From Luscinia megarhynchos (lineage: Eukaryota > Chordata > Aves > Passeriformes > Turdidae): 64,000 nt of DNA. Both the position numbers and the translations under genes were made by a program. Every line of letters starts with the position of its first letter. Within the stretch, counting starts at the first letter, position 1. This document shows positions 24,901-46,374 of the stretch, in pieces. Location: assembly GCA_034336665.1 (NCBI GenBank), contig CM067570.1, forward strand, positions 15,359,502 to 15,423,501, read 5' to 3'. The notes under the pieces are model-generated. The model did not search any database and was not told the DNA's origin. It saw only the letters and a list, made by a program, of their open reading frames with translations.

Positions 24901-27589
24901 ATCAAGGGCAGGTGGGAAGATCAGGAGCGAGGAGATGGAGGAGGGCGGGTGGAAGAGGGAGGGATGCAGGAGAGAGCGCGGGGCAAGAGGTGTTGGGGAT
25001 GAGTGCAGGGCAGGGCGGCAGCATAAAGCTGGGGCAGCAAAGAGGGGCCATGAAGTCCGTGGGTGCATCGGATGGATGAGTGAGGACAGTGTGGGGATCG
25101 CGAGGGTGCCACAGGCTGCAGCAGGCTGGAGAGTGCTCTCATAGGGATGGAGTGACACCTTAATGGGGCCGGGTCACCCTAAGCTCCTCGGAGCATTGGT
25201 GACACAAGTAACAAGTTGTTATCATTGCCAGAAGTAGTTATGGGGCCAAGGCCAGCAAAGAGGGTGGGGAGCACTGGCTGCATGAGCCCATCAGGTATCA
25301 CTCATGGGGCACCATCACCACTGTGGGAGATTCCTACATCCCAGAGCCCTGGGTGACCCCCAAAGAGACAGGACCTTCATTTTTCCTGTGGGGAGGGACA
25401 GATAGCACCTCCAGGGTGCGCAGGCAGCACTGTGGTGGAGCATGGGGCTGGCCACATCAAACAGCACAGGGAGGGTGCCAGGGCAGAGGCAGGAAGGAGA
25501 TGCAGCATTAATGGCGTTTGTCCATGTGTACAAATGAGTCATCCAGCTCAGCAGCCCAGCTGTAAATCAGCACTCAAACTCTTCCAGCATCAGTTGTGTC
25601 CCCTCCTCTGTCCCCCTAGCTTTGGATGAGTGCCTGGCTCCTCCAGAAACAGCCTCATAAATAACAGCAACAAAACAAACCCTCCTGCAGCCACGGTGGG
25701 CCTGAGTGCAGCAGGCGCGAGATGAACGCCTCCCATCCATCACTTTAATGATTGTACTCTGGAAATTAAACCTGTCACGGCCCATCAAGGTGAACGTTTT
25801 AAGCCTGTGACATGCCTTCAGCTCCCCTCCTCCTTCCTGGCATTTTTGTTGCTTTCCTTCTTGCCTTTTCCTCTCTGCCTCTATCATTCCTGTTCCCTCG
25901 TTTCAGCCCTGCTCGAGTGTGTGGTACTCCCTGTGGTCTCCTGCTGAGCCAGGTGCATATCAGGTGATGGATGTCTTTGTCCCTGATGCTCCTGCAGCCA
26001 TGGGCTGGCAGGAGCCAGCATTATGTGCCCAGTCCTGTGTTTCTGCTGGGAGCTGGAACAACTCTCCTGGAGCCATGGGTCTCTCCTCCTCTGTTGTCCC
26101 CACATGGCAATGGCAGGGAATTAGGTACCATCCTTTCACACTTCCCCATCCCTTCCTTTCCTTGTATTTCCCCCCCCTACACCACATTCTGTTCTCTCTT
26201 GCCCCGTGTTACACCAACCATGGCAGGCTCCTGGCACCAGCTCCTACCCTAGCTCTTATCTACCCCCTTGCAGCAAGGGCTGCAGCTTCCCCAGAACCAG
26301 AGGTCCCCACTGGGCAATTGCAGGGGTCTGGACACCTGCAGGTCTTGAGATGGACTGCCTGGGGAGAGGGATCCTGGGCAGAGACGATCCAGGATTCCAC
26401 AGGGACTGCTGCGCTCCAGCAATTCCCACCCCCACCACAAGTCCCGGGGCAGACAGCCCTCCCTGCCCCTCTCAGGCAGAGGCAGGGAGAGGACAGCAGG
26501 ATGTGGGGACAGGAGGGACATCATGGTCTGCCTGGGAGTGGGTCACGCACCCCGGCCCAGCCTGCTCCACCCCTGCAGTGAAGCAGGGGCTGCCCCCTCG
26601 GGTGGCCCCTCTGCCTTCATGGCCATCTCAGCACCCCAAAGGGAGACCCAGTAAGTGCACAGGAAGCATGGGAGATCTATAGGGCCTTCCAGGACCCTCC
26701 AGCATCCTCTGAGGACATGGGCAGCCTGCTTACTTATGGGGAGTCAGTGCTAAACCCTAGTGTTTCTAGGGAAGTGGAAGAGGGTGTCTGTCATCATCCT
26801 GCTACCAAGGGTTGACTTCAGCCCAGTAAGAGTGAGCAAGATCCCAAGAGCATAATGAAACAAGCCCAGAGAGGAACTTAGAGAGGTTAAGGGGAGCTCA
26901 TCACAGCATTGAACATTTACAACCTGAGCACTTTCCTGCCTCTCTTTATCCCCATTTATTTGAGGCAATGCCACACCAATGCAACCAGGCTAACTGCAGC
27001 ATGGAAAACACCATCAGCTTTGCTTCACAGGACAGTTTTGCCCTGCAAAGCACAGACCCTACCAGGGATGCTACTGGTGCAGGTGGAGGCAAGGCAGGCT
27101 GGCATGAACCTGGGAATCCTTCCCAGTTCTTCATGCCACCAATGGGAAGGACAAGCTGGCACCACACCGGGATGTGCTGCTCCAGGCACTGTCAGATGTG
27201 TAGAGAAGTGGCAGTGCAGTCAAAGAAGGGCCCAGGGTCTCTCTCTTCCACCTGTGCCAGCAGACTGCCAGCTGTCCAAGTGTGCTCTCCCCACCTTTTC
27301 CCCCAGAGACCTGATAGGACAGCACAGTAGCAGGACAAGGGATTTTCCCATCCCCTAAGGAAAAGCACAGGCATCCAGATAACAGCTTTATAGGGGAAGG
27401 ATCTTGGGACTCCTCCAGATACACACAGAGGAATAATTACAAGTTAAATAGGATCCAAACACACATAACTTAAAGGGCAGCAGGTGCCCTGCAGCCCCCC
27501 TGCTCCTTCCAGGCACAGTCTGTGTCTGCCAGCAAAGAGACCCCCACAACACAGCCCAGCCCCTCTCCCCAGCTGGCTCCGTTCGCCTT
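24901..27589. other. Intergenic region between CFAP65 and MNX2
   Basis: No exon is recognisable. The left part is GA-rich and merges with the CFAP65 island. A minus-strand AATAAA lies at 26955-26960 and could end the MNX2 transcript, about 0.69 kb past the MNX2 stop. I see no repeat family. Confidence 0.6.
26955..26960 (-). terminator. Candidate MNX2 polyadenylation signal
   Basis: AATAAA on the minus strand is the nearest clear signal downstream of the MNX2 stop codon. The position is inferred from sequence only. Confidence 0.35.
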
Positions 27590-27647
27590 TCACAACACAG
27601 AGCCAATCTTCCTCTCTGTGGCACCCAGCTCGTCCTCCTCCTCTTCC

Positions 27648-35877
<8,230 letters not shown>

Positions 35878-38079
35878 GGGCTTGTGCATGGCCCTGCCCC
35901 GTGCGGAGCCGTCGAGCCCTCCGGCACCGCACCGCTCCCCTGCCAGGGCACAGCCCGGCCGGCCAGCCCCGGGCCAGCCCCGGCAGCGGCGGGCATCCAC
36001 CCGCGGGGACCGCGCCGCGCTCAGCGGGGCTGCCCTCGAGGGCAGCCCTCCTCTCCGCTCCGCCTCCCGGGCACTCGCTCGCCCGACGGCACTGGGGTGG
36101 GTTTTAACCCCCTCTCCACCTACCCCAGCTCCCCATTGGCTCCGCTCCGGCCCCCCGCCCTCCCCACCGGCCGCCCTCCTCCGGCTTCCGCGGCCCCCGG
36201 ACACAGCGGTGGGCGCACGGCAGGGACTGACCTGGGCTGCTCTGCCCATTCCCCAGCCTCTCCACAGCCGGAGTCCTACCAGCCGGCAGGACCCACCCAG
36301 GGAGCTGAGCCCATCACCCTGATCCAGAGCCCCGTGGCAGGGAAGCAGGTCTATGTTTGCGGCCACTGGAGGAGATCTGGAGAGACTAAACAGACTTCAG
36401 CACATGTAGGCAAAGCCCCGCTGGGCTCCAGTGCTGCCCTGGCACCGTGGAGCCCCCAGGCACTTGGAGGGCAGAGTGCTTAGCTGGGAGGGAGGAGAGG
36501 CACTCACTCACCAGCAGGTTTCTCTGTGCTCTGGGGATCGCCACCTGTGCCCAGCTGTGCTCTTTCCCATTGCATCACTGCGATCCAGGGAGATCAGCGA
36601 CCTGAGCTGGACACACACAGCACACACCACCCTCCATCACCCATGACTGTCCAAGATGCCAACCCAGCAGGTGCATACAGGCAGATTGTTACTCGTTTGC
36701 CTGGTCTTACCTTTCCTTGCTAGACAAGACACAGCTTAGAGAATAACACCTGGAAAGGACAGAGAGGAAAGCTTTGGCTGGTCTGGGAATGGTGGGTAAG
36801 CAGGAGCAGAGCTCATCCACATCCCCTGGCACTTGCCTTCAGGGAGAGGCAAAGTACATGTGAGTGCTTTAGGAAACTCTGCCATTGAGGGTCTGCACAT
36901 GTGTGTCTCTGGTTCCCACGTTTTTGTGTCCTTCTGACACAGTGACACAAAGCCCCTGCTTTTTAGTGCCCTATGGTGGGTCCTTCTCTTTGGAAGGGAA
37001 GTAAGGCAGCTGCTGTTGTCCTTTCTAAACGTAATAATGGCTAAAGAAAATTCCTGACCCTGTATTCCTTCCCCCTTCAGCATTTCCAGCACTGCTCTAT
37101 TCCCTGAGCAAAACATGGTTCCACCCCACTGATTCCTGTGTGTCACAGAGGTGGCAGATGCCCAGAGAGGAGAAAGGCAGGAGCATATGAGGTTTCCTCA
37201 GCCTTCTGTGTTTTCCCTGCTCAGTAACCCTAGTGACTTCTCTTCCCAGCACCAGCACAGTCTGGTGTGTTGCCTGCTGATCTCCCTACACAAGCATCAC
37301 CCTCCTGAAGGGAGCTGCAAAGGTCCAGTGTGTGCAACAACTTCCTCCTTCCATTGCCTGAGCCCAGCACCAAACAGCTTCACTGAGATCCTTCTGTGGG
37401 AAGACACACAATATCCCTTTTCCAGATGCCTCCCTGGGAGACAGAATGGCAGAAACTAGCCCGATGGAAAGCTTAGAGCTGGATTTGCTCAGAAGGGGAT
37501 TTGGGGTGGCTGTCACCCCACAGTGATACACATGACTTGGCCAGAAGGTACTGAGGGTGGGACAGTGTTCCTTTCCACCTCAGCTCAGCTGTGCCTGCTG
37601 CTCCAGGCAGTGGCAGCAGGGCTTGAATGAGGGGGTCTGAGTCACAGCCATACTGTCCTCATGGGAGGTTTTCCAAAGATGAACAACTCTCCCAAGGATC
37701 AGCAGCTCATGTTAGTGCCCAGTTCACTGATGCCAGTATGATGCAAGTACAACCACCCAAGCTGCAGCCTTTGAATTGCACAAGAAAGAGATCTTTGCTG
37801 ACAGAGCCATAAAACCCGGCTTATTTCTTTATTTGGAAATATCTGAAAAAAGAAATCTAGAAAAATCATTGGAGGGATGATGAGTGGAAGATATTTGGAC
37901 CAGACCCTGAGACCCTGTAAGAGGGTTGTCCAGGACCACAGCAGCTGGCACACAGCCCACACCGTGCAGGGCAGAGAGATGGAGTCCAGGGTTGTGTGCT
38001 GTGAGCTGGGCTGGGTGGTGGACAGCAGAAGGGGCAGGATGCAAGGCAGTGATAGATGCCAGGGTGCTGATGAGTTCAC

Positions 38080-38230
38080 AGTCTTCTGGGCCATTAATCA
38101 GATCAGAGCTGGATTAAGGTGTCCGAGGCCTGATTAGCTTCATTTCCCGCCTCAGGAAGGAGGGAACTCTCTTTCCCATCCATCAAGTCCTCCAGTGACA
38201 GCTCACCTGGCTGCTAACTAAATCGGAGGA
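38080..38230. promoter_or_regulatory. Candidate enhancer block A (MNX2-IHH interval)
   Basis: GGGCCATTAATCAGATCAGA, GGATTAAGG and CCTGATTAGCTTCATTTCC give four homeodomain-type cores in 60 bases of unique sequence. Confidence 0.3.
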
Positions 38231-40124
38231 CTGTAATAAGTGAATGTGACTGTGGCCTGGCCCCTCACCTCTGCCCAGCATCCTTCCTGCACAGGAGGGT
38301 CTAAGACAACCCTGACCATCAGCCACAGGTGGCAGACCCCAAGATACCAGCCAGAGAAGGAGCTCATCGCCCCATTTTGAGGGTTCAGGGCACTATGGAC
38401 AGGAACTCTCCCAGAAACCACCCCAGCTCAGGATGAGGTGGAGTTTAAGCAGATATGTTCCCAGCCAGCATCATATTGCTCCCAGCCCCCCACAGCTCCC
38501 CTGTGCCAAAACCTACCCCATCAACATCTCCATTTGTCCCCCACCTGATGCACCTCATGTTCAGTGTGCCCTAAAGGTACCTCCACTTTTAACCCTTAGA
38601 CTATTTCTGTCCAGAAAGTGCAGAGCAGTGAGAGGTCCATGCTGCCCAGGCAGCAGTAGAGTTCCTCAGCTCCCTCACCTCTCTGGGGCAGACCCTGATC
38701 ATAGCATCCCACACTGGGCTACAGGCATCACCAGGAGTGCCCAGAGCTTCCTGGGATTCTTTCATTTGCCTAGTTATTTTGGGGGGAATTTTCTGGATGT
38801 GCCTCAGCTGGACATTCAGAGCTCAGGTCTCCTCCAGTCAGCTGAAAGCAGCACTCACAGCAGCACCCTGCAGGTACACATAAGCCCTGCAAAGCCTTTT
38901 ACTGCTGATGGGAAGATACACATCTAGGCAACTGGAGGTCTTTACTGTGTTCATAGCCTCTAGTGAATTGACTCCCATCCATGTAAGGTCAAGCACCAGG
39001 AGTAAAACTAGAAGGGCAAACCCCCAAACAGCCACCACAGAACACAAGCTTTCAGCAGCTCTAGAGTCTCACAACACTACCAACAGCACTTCACATACTT
39101 CCCCAATTTGTTGCCAGGAGTACCTGAGCCCTCAGAAACAAGCCATGAGGATCACAGGTACTATTTGGGAGCACAGTTCAGTTTTACAGCCCCACTACTT
39201 CCTTGGTATCACCTTGGGAAGCAACGTAATGTCCCTCAGCAAATCCAACTGCCCTAGATCAATCCAAGATCAAAGCCAAGGGTGCCGAGGAAAATCCATA
39301 CCCTGATAAAAAAATTCCTGACTGGGACCAGACTTTCATTTTCCCAGGATCTAGTCTTCATTCTGGACACAATAGATGACATGACCCATGCTGGAGTGTC
39401 CTGGTTTTCACCTAACCTTTCATTTTGGAATTTCCTAGATGGACAATTTAGCACCAGGTCCTTCTGTCAGCTTTGGGTAACCTCCTGCCTTGAGTCAACA
39501 GAAGTTACCTTTGACACAGAGACTGTGCAGGAATCAGTGCTTAGCCCATCCCAGAGAGATGACAGAAACCCTGATTCTAACCAGGCCATTTAGGCTTTTT
39601 AGGTGTTGAAAGAGCTCCCTGTCTGTCTCCAGGATGGCTGTACCTGTTTGCTAAGCATTAACTACTCACCAGGTCACAGCCCCCAGAGCTTTCCATCTTC
39701 AGAAATTACTTCTCAGTGAGAAACCCACAGTGTGTCAACCTTGTTTAAAAAATCTCTGAAGAAGCAGACACCTCACTGCTCTGGACCTGGTGCTTCAGGT
39801 CATCTTCTGCCATTCCAAAGTCTGTAGCCAGCTACTGGAGAAATACAGCCTGGAGTGACCACTAATAATGGTGACAGGATATAAGCCTGCTCAGAAGTGT
39901 TTTCCTGGCTCTTCCCCCATGAGAGAGGCTGTAGGAGCACCTTACTCATCCTCCAGCAGGCTGAGCCCCTGGTAAGAAGTGTTAGGTGCAAGAGCCCCTT
40001 TTGGGGTGTCCCAGGTTTTGTGGGAGCCCTGACTATTGCCCACAGCAGGATGTTGCCCTTGCCCTGCCCCTTACAGCCAGGCCACCCGTTATCTCCAGGG
40101 TCTGGGAAGCCACAGGAGGCTGGT

Positions 40125-40255
40125 GGGGAAGGTAAATAAACTGCCAGCCCAGCGATGATTTGTGGCTAAATGAACAGTCTAAGTCACCTGTGAGTGGCTT
40201 GGGGCCATTAACCAACCAGATAATAGGTCTTAATCAGCCCTGGAGCGATGGGAGC
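40125..40255. promoter_or_regulatory. Candidate enhancer block B
   Basis: GTAAATAAACTGCC (forkhead-like), GATGATTTGTGGCTAAATGA, GGCCATTAACC and GGTCTTAATCAGCCC lie close together in unique sequence. Confidence 0.3.
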
Positions 40256-41439
40256 TGAGTCCACCTTGTGTCAGATCTGGCACAGCCAGCTCCGAGCTCC
40301 CAGGTCGCTTGGGGGCTGTCCCCCCTGCGGAAACATTGGTAGAGGCATCCACAGTGCTGCCATGGGAGCAGAGCAGCTGTCTGCAGAAATGCTCACTGGG
40401 CTCCCATCTGTCTTTAGAGGACTCCCCCTGCTCTGATGGTGGCAGTGGACAAGTCAATGAAGCCACCTTCCTGCCTGCTTCCAAGGTCCTGTGCTCAGTC
40501 AGTGCTGTGCCTGGATCCCTCTCATGTGGGCTGGACTAATCCTACCCACCTCAGAGACCTCCAAGCCAGCCACAGGCTCCCGAGGGTTTCTTCATCCCTG
40601 GCACATCAGCAGCTCAGTCCAACAGGTGGGGATCTGTCCTGGAGTGCAGAAATCCCCGTGCTTCCATCCCCCTGCCCACCGTACCCAACCTCCACCCTCG
40701 CTCCACACGGAGCCCCAGGTACAGCCGCCAGCGAAGGGGTTAACAGGCAAAGCAAACAGGCTCAGTCCCTCCCAGACAGGCCTCCTGCAGGGATTTCTGG
40801 GCAGCTGTTTATTTAGCCAAGCAATTCCTCAAATAAGCAGCCTCATCTCTGATGGGACACGGCAAGGCTGAGCAGAACAATGTGTTAACAGCTCCCGCTC
40901 TGGAGCAGGGCAGCAGCAGCACAGCAAGGCTGGCAGGGCAGGGAGGGTGCCTGCCCCAGCAGAAACAGCCAGGCCAGCTCTGGAGTGTCACACCTGATCC
41001 CACCACACTGCCAGCACCAGCACCTCTCAGGATCAGCCATAGGGCTGCAGGGGATGCCCTAGGGCTGTTGGGCTCCTGGGAGTCAGCAATGCACTGCAAA
41101 AGTACTCAAGTGTGGAGACAGAGGGCTTGTCCCCTTGTAAACACATGGGGATGAAGTGACAGGGACATAGGGGAATGGAGTGACACATCCACACATGGAT
41201 TGGAATGACAGGGACACAGTCAGCTTGGATCTATTTCTTCCTGTACCTCCACAATCTTCTGTTTTGGCTTCACTGTGTCTTGTCCCAAAGCCAGAACTGC
41301 TGCCTGTGGAGGGACAGAGCCAGGTTTGGGGGTGAAGGAGTGAGGGGAAGGAACACCCTCAGACACACCACTTCCCCCCACAAACACAGCCTCACCTCTT
41401 CACTGTTAATGGCCTTTCCATGGAGTCAGCACCTACCCT

Positions 41440-41565
41440 GCTCCCGGGATGATAGAATAAATCAGCTGCTCCTCCCAGGACCTTGGGCTCTAATTAATGT
41501 CAGCTCATTAACAAGATAACAGCCATTTTTTACCCTGTCTCCCTGGCTGCTGATTAACCCTTTCC
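41440..41565. promoter_or_regulatory. Candidate enhancer block C
   Basis: GATAGAATAAATCAGCTGCT, GCTCTAATTAATGTCAGCTC, ATTAACAAGATAACAGCC and GCTGATTAACCC are packed in about 120 bases, combining TAAT, GATA and E-box (CAGCTG) cores. Confidence 0.35.
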
Positions 41566-42194
41566 CAAGGTGGGGGCAGGGGATGGTGATGCCATGGGAC
41601 AGGAATGGTGGGAGACGGTGACGTCTCTGCAGTGAGACCCAGGGACACCAGGGAGGGGGGAGATGAAGGCATAGGCAAACAGGACTGCAGAAGAACCTGA
41701 GTGAGGAGTGGATGGGAAAAGGGGGAGTATGTCTCCCTAGTAGTATGGCAAAGGCTCACTGGATAAAAGCTTTGAAGGAACTACAAGAGTCGTGGGTTCC
41801 TCTTGGATTGGCGCTGTCACCTCTAGCACATCCCTGTGCCTCAGTGTCCCCAAGCGTCCCCACCCCAGATCACAGGGGACAGTGTGGATGAGACCCAGAG
41901 CTCAGCACAAAGGCCCTGCACAACTCTGGTCTCCAGCCCCTGTTTTGTGCTGCACAGACCCACAGACACTGGGAAGCCACCAGCGTGTCCATCCCTGCCT
42001 CCAGAAAACAGCCGCACTCCGTGTTCCTGGGTACTGTCCCTGCCACAGAGCCACGGGGCAGGAAAATCTGTCCTGGGGCAAGAGGGATCTTTTGACATGC
42101 CCTTGACCAAGGCCTGGGTATGGAGTACAGGAGCAAAGGGGCTGGGGAGGGCACGGTGCTGTGGCCCAGCAGTCCAGCACCAGGCTGGGAGGGT

Positions 42195-42420
42195 AATGCT
42201 CTCAATGCATCAATCACAGCGCTCAGCAGCTCCCTATTAGCGGGAGCAGTGGCTGGTTAATCAGGCTGAGGGCTTCGGCTCGTTAAGCTGACACCTCCGC
42301 TGTGAGAGTGAGACATGGGGGCAAGCAAGGTGCCACTTATTTATTTTCTTCTTTCCCAGGGAATATATTAAACAAATTAAATTCCTGGAGTGTTGGGTCA
42401 GCACAGGCGGCTCTGCGCCT
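42195..42420. promoter_or_regulatory. Candidate enhancer block D
   Basis: CTCCCTATTAGCGGGAG, GGCTGGTTAATCAGGCTGAG, GGCTCGTTAAGCTGACA, and an A/T stretch AATATATTAAACAAATTAAA form a unique block between GC-rich flanks. Confidence 0.35.
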
Positions 42421-43509
42421 GTTCCAGCTCCACCTAGCTCAGCCGTGGGGAGGGGACTGTGCTGCCCAGCCTGCAGCAAACCCGGGCACTGCTGCAGGGC
42501 CCTGGCTCTGCCGTGCCTCCCCAGCTCCCTGCAGTGAGACACAGCCCCCTCAGTCCCCCTGTTTCACTCCCTGGGCTGTGCTGCAGTTGTGACTGCTTGG
42601 CAGTGCCAAGGATGGTTGGGAGAGCAGCTATTGCAGGAAATGCAGTCCATGATTCCACATGGAAAGTCCTCCAGGAACCCACAGGCTGTTCCTGAATGGG
42701 CTTCCTTGGCCCCACAGGGAGGGGATCTGTGACACATCCCTGGCTGCTTTTGGGACAGTGTATAATGCTCCAGGCTCCACATAGAGCCAGGGGCTGATTT
42801 CAGCCACAGCACAAAGACTTCTTTCCTCTCTGGTACTGGGACATCTGGGCTAGTGGCAGGTTGAGACTGGAAGGTCTCTCTGCAAGATGGAGAAAACTAG
42901 GAGGGAGTGCACTTGTTCTGTAAAACAAGTCTCCATCACAGGGCTGCAGGAGCTGGGCATTAAAAAAAAAACCCATGTATCCCAAGAACAGCTTTACACC
43001 ACAAGCATTAACCTCATTGATGTTGGCCTTAAATTATAACAGAGACATGAGGACAAGAGCCTTTGCTAAAGCAATCCCCTACAACTGGGCCCTTTGCCTG
43101 CTTTGGGATCAGTCACCCCTTCACAGTCAAGTGCTGTCCCTGCTCAAATTCCCTGAGGGCTGGGATGCTGTTTCCTTGCTGTTGGGCTGTTCTGCTCCAT
43201 CCCAGCACAGGCTGTGATTCAGCTCTGCTCCAGGTCTAGTTAGGTGACAGGGATGGATGGAAAAACTCACAGCAAATTAGTCATTAGTTCCTGGAGTTGT
43301 TTATTTATTGACCATTTGCAACTCTTCCCTCCATCACCACTGTTTCCCTCTCTATTATTCCAGCAAAGTCAATGGCAGCCTGTCCTGCTCCTCTGTTGCA
43401 CCCCATCCCATCTTGTCATCCCCATCTCTTACATCAGTCCCTTCTACCTAACCTCAGTCCTCCAAGTGCCTCTTCATTTCAGGAATGGACCCATCTTTTG
43501 CTGGTGGAA

Positions 43510-43865
43510 GGGTGACTCCCTGGAGGTTAGTGACGAATTAGAAATAATTTAATTTACCTCCCTGTTCGGGTGCTTTGATGAGCTGAAAGGCCCCTTGTCA
43601 GGAAGCAAATCCATCTTCCTCCAGCCTTACATCAAATTTCATTCACTAATTAGAAACTCCTGCCCTAGACCATGCTGCCCCCACCCCGGCCACCCCTTCT
43701 CCCCACCAGCACCATTATGAAAATAAATTGTTCCATTAGCTGCATTGTTGTGGCTGTGGGGCCCAGTGCTGGGAGTTATTAGAGCAGGAGGGAGGGCGTT
43801 GGATAAAGACAAATGATTTATTACGGAAAAGGACCCTGATTAGATTCTTACTTGTCCCCAGTGTG
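43510..43865. promoter_or_regulatory. Candidate enhancer block E
   Basis: About 350 bases with many TAAT cores: GACGAATTAGAAATAATTTA, TCACTAATTAGAAACTC, AATAAATTGTTCCATTAGCT, GGAGTTATTAGAGC, GATTTATTACGG and CTGATTAGATTC. It is unique and has no frame of note. Confidence 0.4.
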
Positions 43866-44959
43866 TGGCTGCATACTCACACACCCCCCAGCCCCATGCC
43901 CCCGTGGCACCACGCAGCCGCTCGTGGAAGGCAGTGACATTTCTCCTGGGCTGTATCCTGCTGACTGCTCTCACAGCACTGGCAGTCCCCCGTCTCCTAC
44001 TGGGACATGAGGTAGCAATTGATGCTGGCTGCCCTCTGCATTGTCCCCAGCTGCCCCTGCCTGCCTTTCACTTCTTTGGAGGGTGGGGACCACTAGCATC
44101 ACCCCCCAGCTCTACCAGTCTGCAGTACTGTGGGTACTGAGTGTGTCCTGGTGACCGGGGAGGGGGAAGGGAAGGGAAAGGGTGGCTTTGGCGTGTTAGC
44201 TCTGTACCCCACGCTGTGGGAGCGGGAGCTAAGGGTGCCCCACCAGCAGGAGGGTTGACACGGTTCACCCTGTGCGGTGGGAGAGGTTGTGAGGCCCCTC
44301 CATGGGTCCAGAGTACTGTCTGCACCTGGCAGATGTGGGCTGGGCATGGCTGCAGGGCTGGGTATGGCTGCAGGGATGGGCACTGCCACAGCGTGCCCAT
44401 GTCCTGTTGTCCTCACCGTGCCTTGCTGTCACTATAGGCCAAGTGCTTGTACCCTCCATCTTATTCTGGAGGGGACAGAGATCAGGGACACAGGGACAGG
44501 TGAGTGCTCCTCGGGTATAACGGATACAAGCTGAAAAGGAAGTTATTTGTGGCACTGGATGGCGATTCTGAGAGCTGGTGGGTGTCCAGTGCGCTGGTGG
44601 ACAGGTGTCTGTCCAGGGGATAGAGGTATGTGTAAGGGGCGAGCATCTGTCTGTCTATCCGCGGTGTTCATGCGGGCACAGCAGGCTCTGGTTGACACCC
44701 AGAGGCTGTTGCCTGCTAAAACACCTCCATCCCTGCCCGGGAGAGGGGAGGCAGTACGGGCAGGCAGAGGGCTCTGCAGTACCTGTAGTGGGAGGATATT
44801 CCCAGCGTTGCTCTCACACAGGTGCCACGGTTGAGAGAGGGACAAGAAGTGGGGGCTCGGGACAGAGGGGGAGGAGGAGCTCGGGGTGCAGGATGGGCTC
44901 AGCTCACACATCAGCTGCCCCCGGGGCTCCGTGGCTCGGGGACAGTGTATTGGGACATC

Positions 44960-45480
44960 GCCTCCCCCCGTAACAGCGCTGCAGAGAGCGGGTCCTGCCC
45001 CTGCTCCCGGAGCGGCAGCACTCCCCAGACTCCCAAAACCCGTGAGGTTTAATTACGGCAATGCAAGAGAGAGCGGCGGGCTGGTACCGGCTCCGTCTGC
45101 GGGCCGGGCTGGGCTGGAAGGAGAGCTGCAGCCTGCTGTCCTCAGGCACAGATATTTTGGGCTGAACCCCCCTTCTAAATCACGTCACAGCCCAGGCCAT
45201 GGGGACCGCACCGGACCCAGAGCTCAGGACCGATGAGACTCTGCCCCTCCGCAGGGCGGGTTTGGCCCGGGAGGATCCCCCGCTGTCGTCCTTGTGCCCC
45301 CCAAAACTGCCGCAGACGGGGGATTCTCTCGAGAGGCTCCGCTCCCACTGCCGGCTCCCCGGCCGCATCCAGCTGGGAACCGGGAACGAGCTTGGCTGGC
45401 GCTGCCACGGCAGAAGGCGAGGGACAGACGGGAGAGGCGGGGACGGGGACCACGTCCCCCCTTGTTCAACAGCGCCGGAC
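44960..45480. promoter_or_regulatory. CpG-rich patch between MNX2 and IHH
   Basis: CpG content is clearly above its surroundings, and a TTTAATTACGGC core sits inside. No recognised gene start lies here. It could be an orphan CpG island linked to an enhancer or an unseen transcript. Confidence 0.35.
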
Positions 45481-46374
45481 CCTGTAGCCTTTTCAGGGCT
45501 CTGAATGGGGGGTGGTACCTCTCTTGTGCTGAATTAAGGGCCGGGGGTTGTTGGAGCTGGTTTAACACGCTCAGACACGGTTGGGAGGATGGGGAGGCGG
45601 GACGTGCTACCCCAGATGGGAACATGTGGGGGGTGTCTCCTGTCGCCACATGCCCTTCCTCTCCCTCCCACCCACCATTTATATGGTAATGAGGACAAAT
45701 TGATGGAGAGACATCCATTGTGGGACCCTCCAGCCCGGCCCTTCTGCCGGCCACCCACCAGCATCCCCATCCATCACCGCCCAGCCGGGACCCTGCTGGC
45801 ACCGCCGCTCGCCTGGCACTGGCACGCTGGGAGACGGGACTGCTTCATGTGCCCACGGGCAGCGGGGCAGCTCCCAGGCTGTCCTGGCGCTCCTGGGGCT
45901 GAGTGACAAGACAGGGTGACATCAGGCAAGAAGACACCCCCATAAATCCTGTCTGTCAGCCGGACATAATTTTGTTCTCAAGGTTCTTTTCATGTGGGGT
46001 TATGGAGCTGTGGGGGAGTTAATGGAGCTTCAGAAAGACCCTAGCATCTTATTTATGGGTGTTTTCACTTCGTCTCACTGCCCTGAAGCCAGTTCAGAGC
46101 CAGGCCCTCTCTGCTTTCCCTGCCTCCATCCCAAAGCAGCTGCCATATACCCTGAAGCATCCTCCTAAGGGGGCAAAGAATTCTTTCCCTCCATTACTGA
46201 TTTTCTAAAAACCTGGACCTGGAGATGATCTCCCTCAGCGGGCATCCCAAAAAGCATAGCCTCTCCTTATGCATCCTCTGCCTCTGGCTCCCCCTGCCTG
46301 CGACAGCAGCCCGACTGAAATTTCACTCCATAAAGCACTTCTCGAAAGCCTGACCCCGTGGCCCCCCCGGGGAC

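Noticed and set aside
23802..25144. Long plus-strand frames of 425 and 318 codons rich in Arg and Gly
   Set aside because: They are antisense to CFAP65 exon 1 and cross a GC-rich minisatellite. The composition is that of the repeat and no domain is visible.
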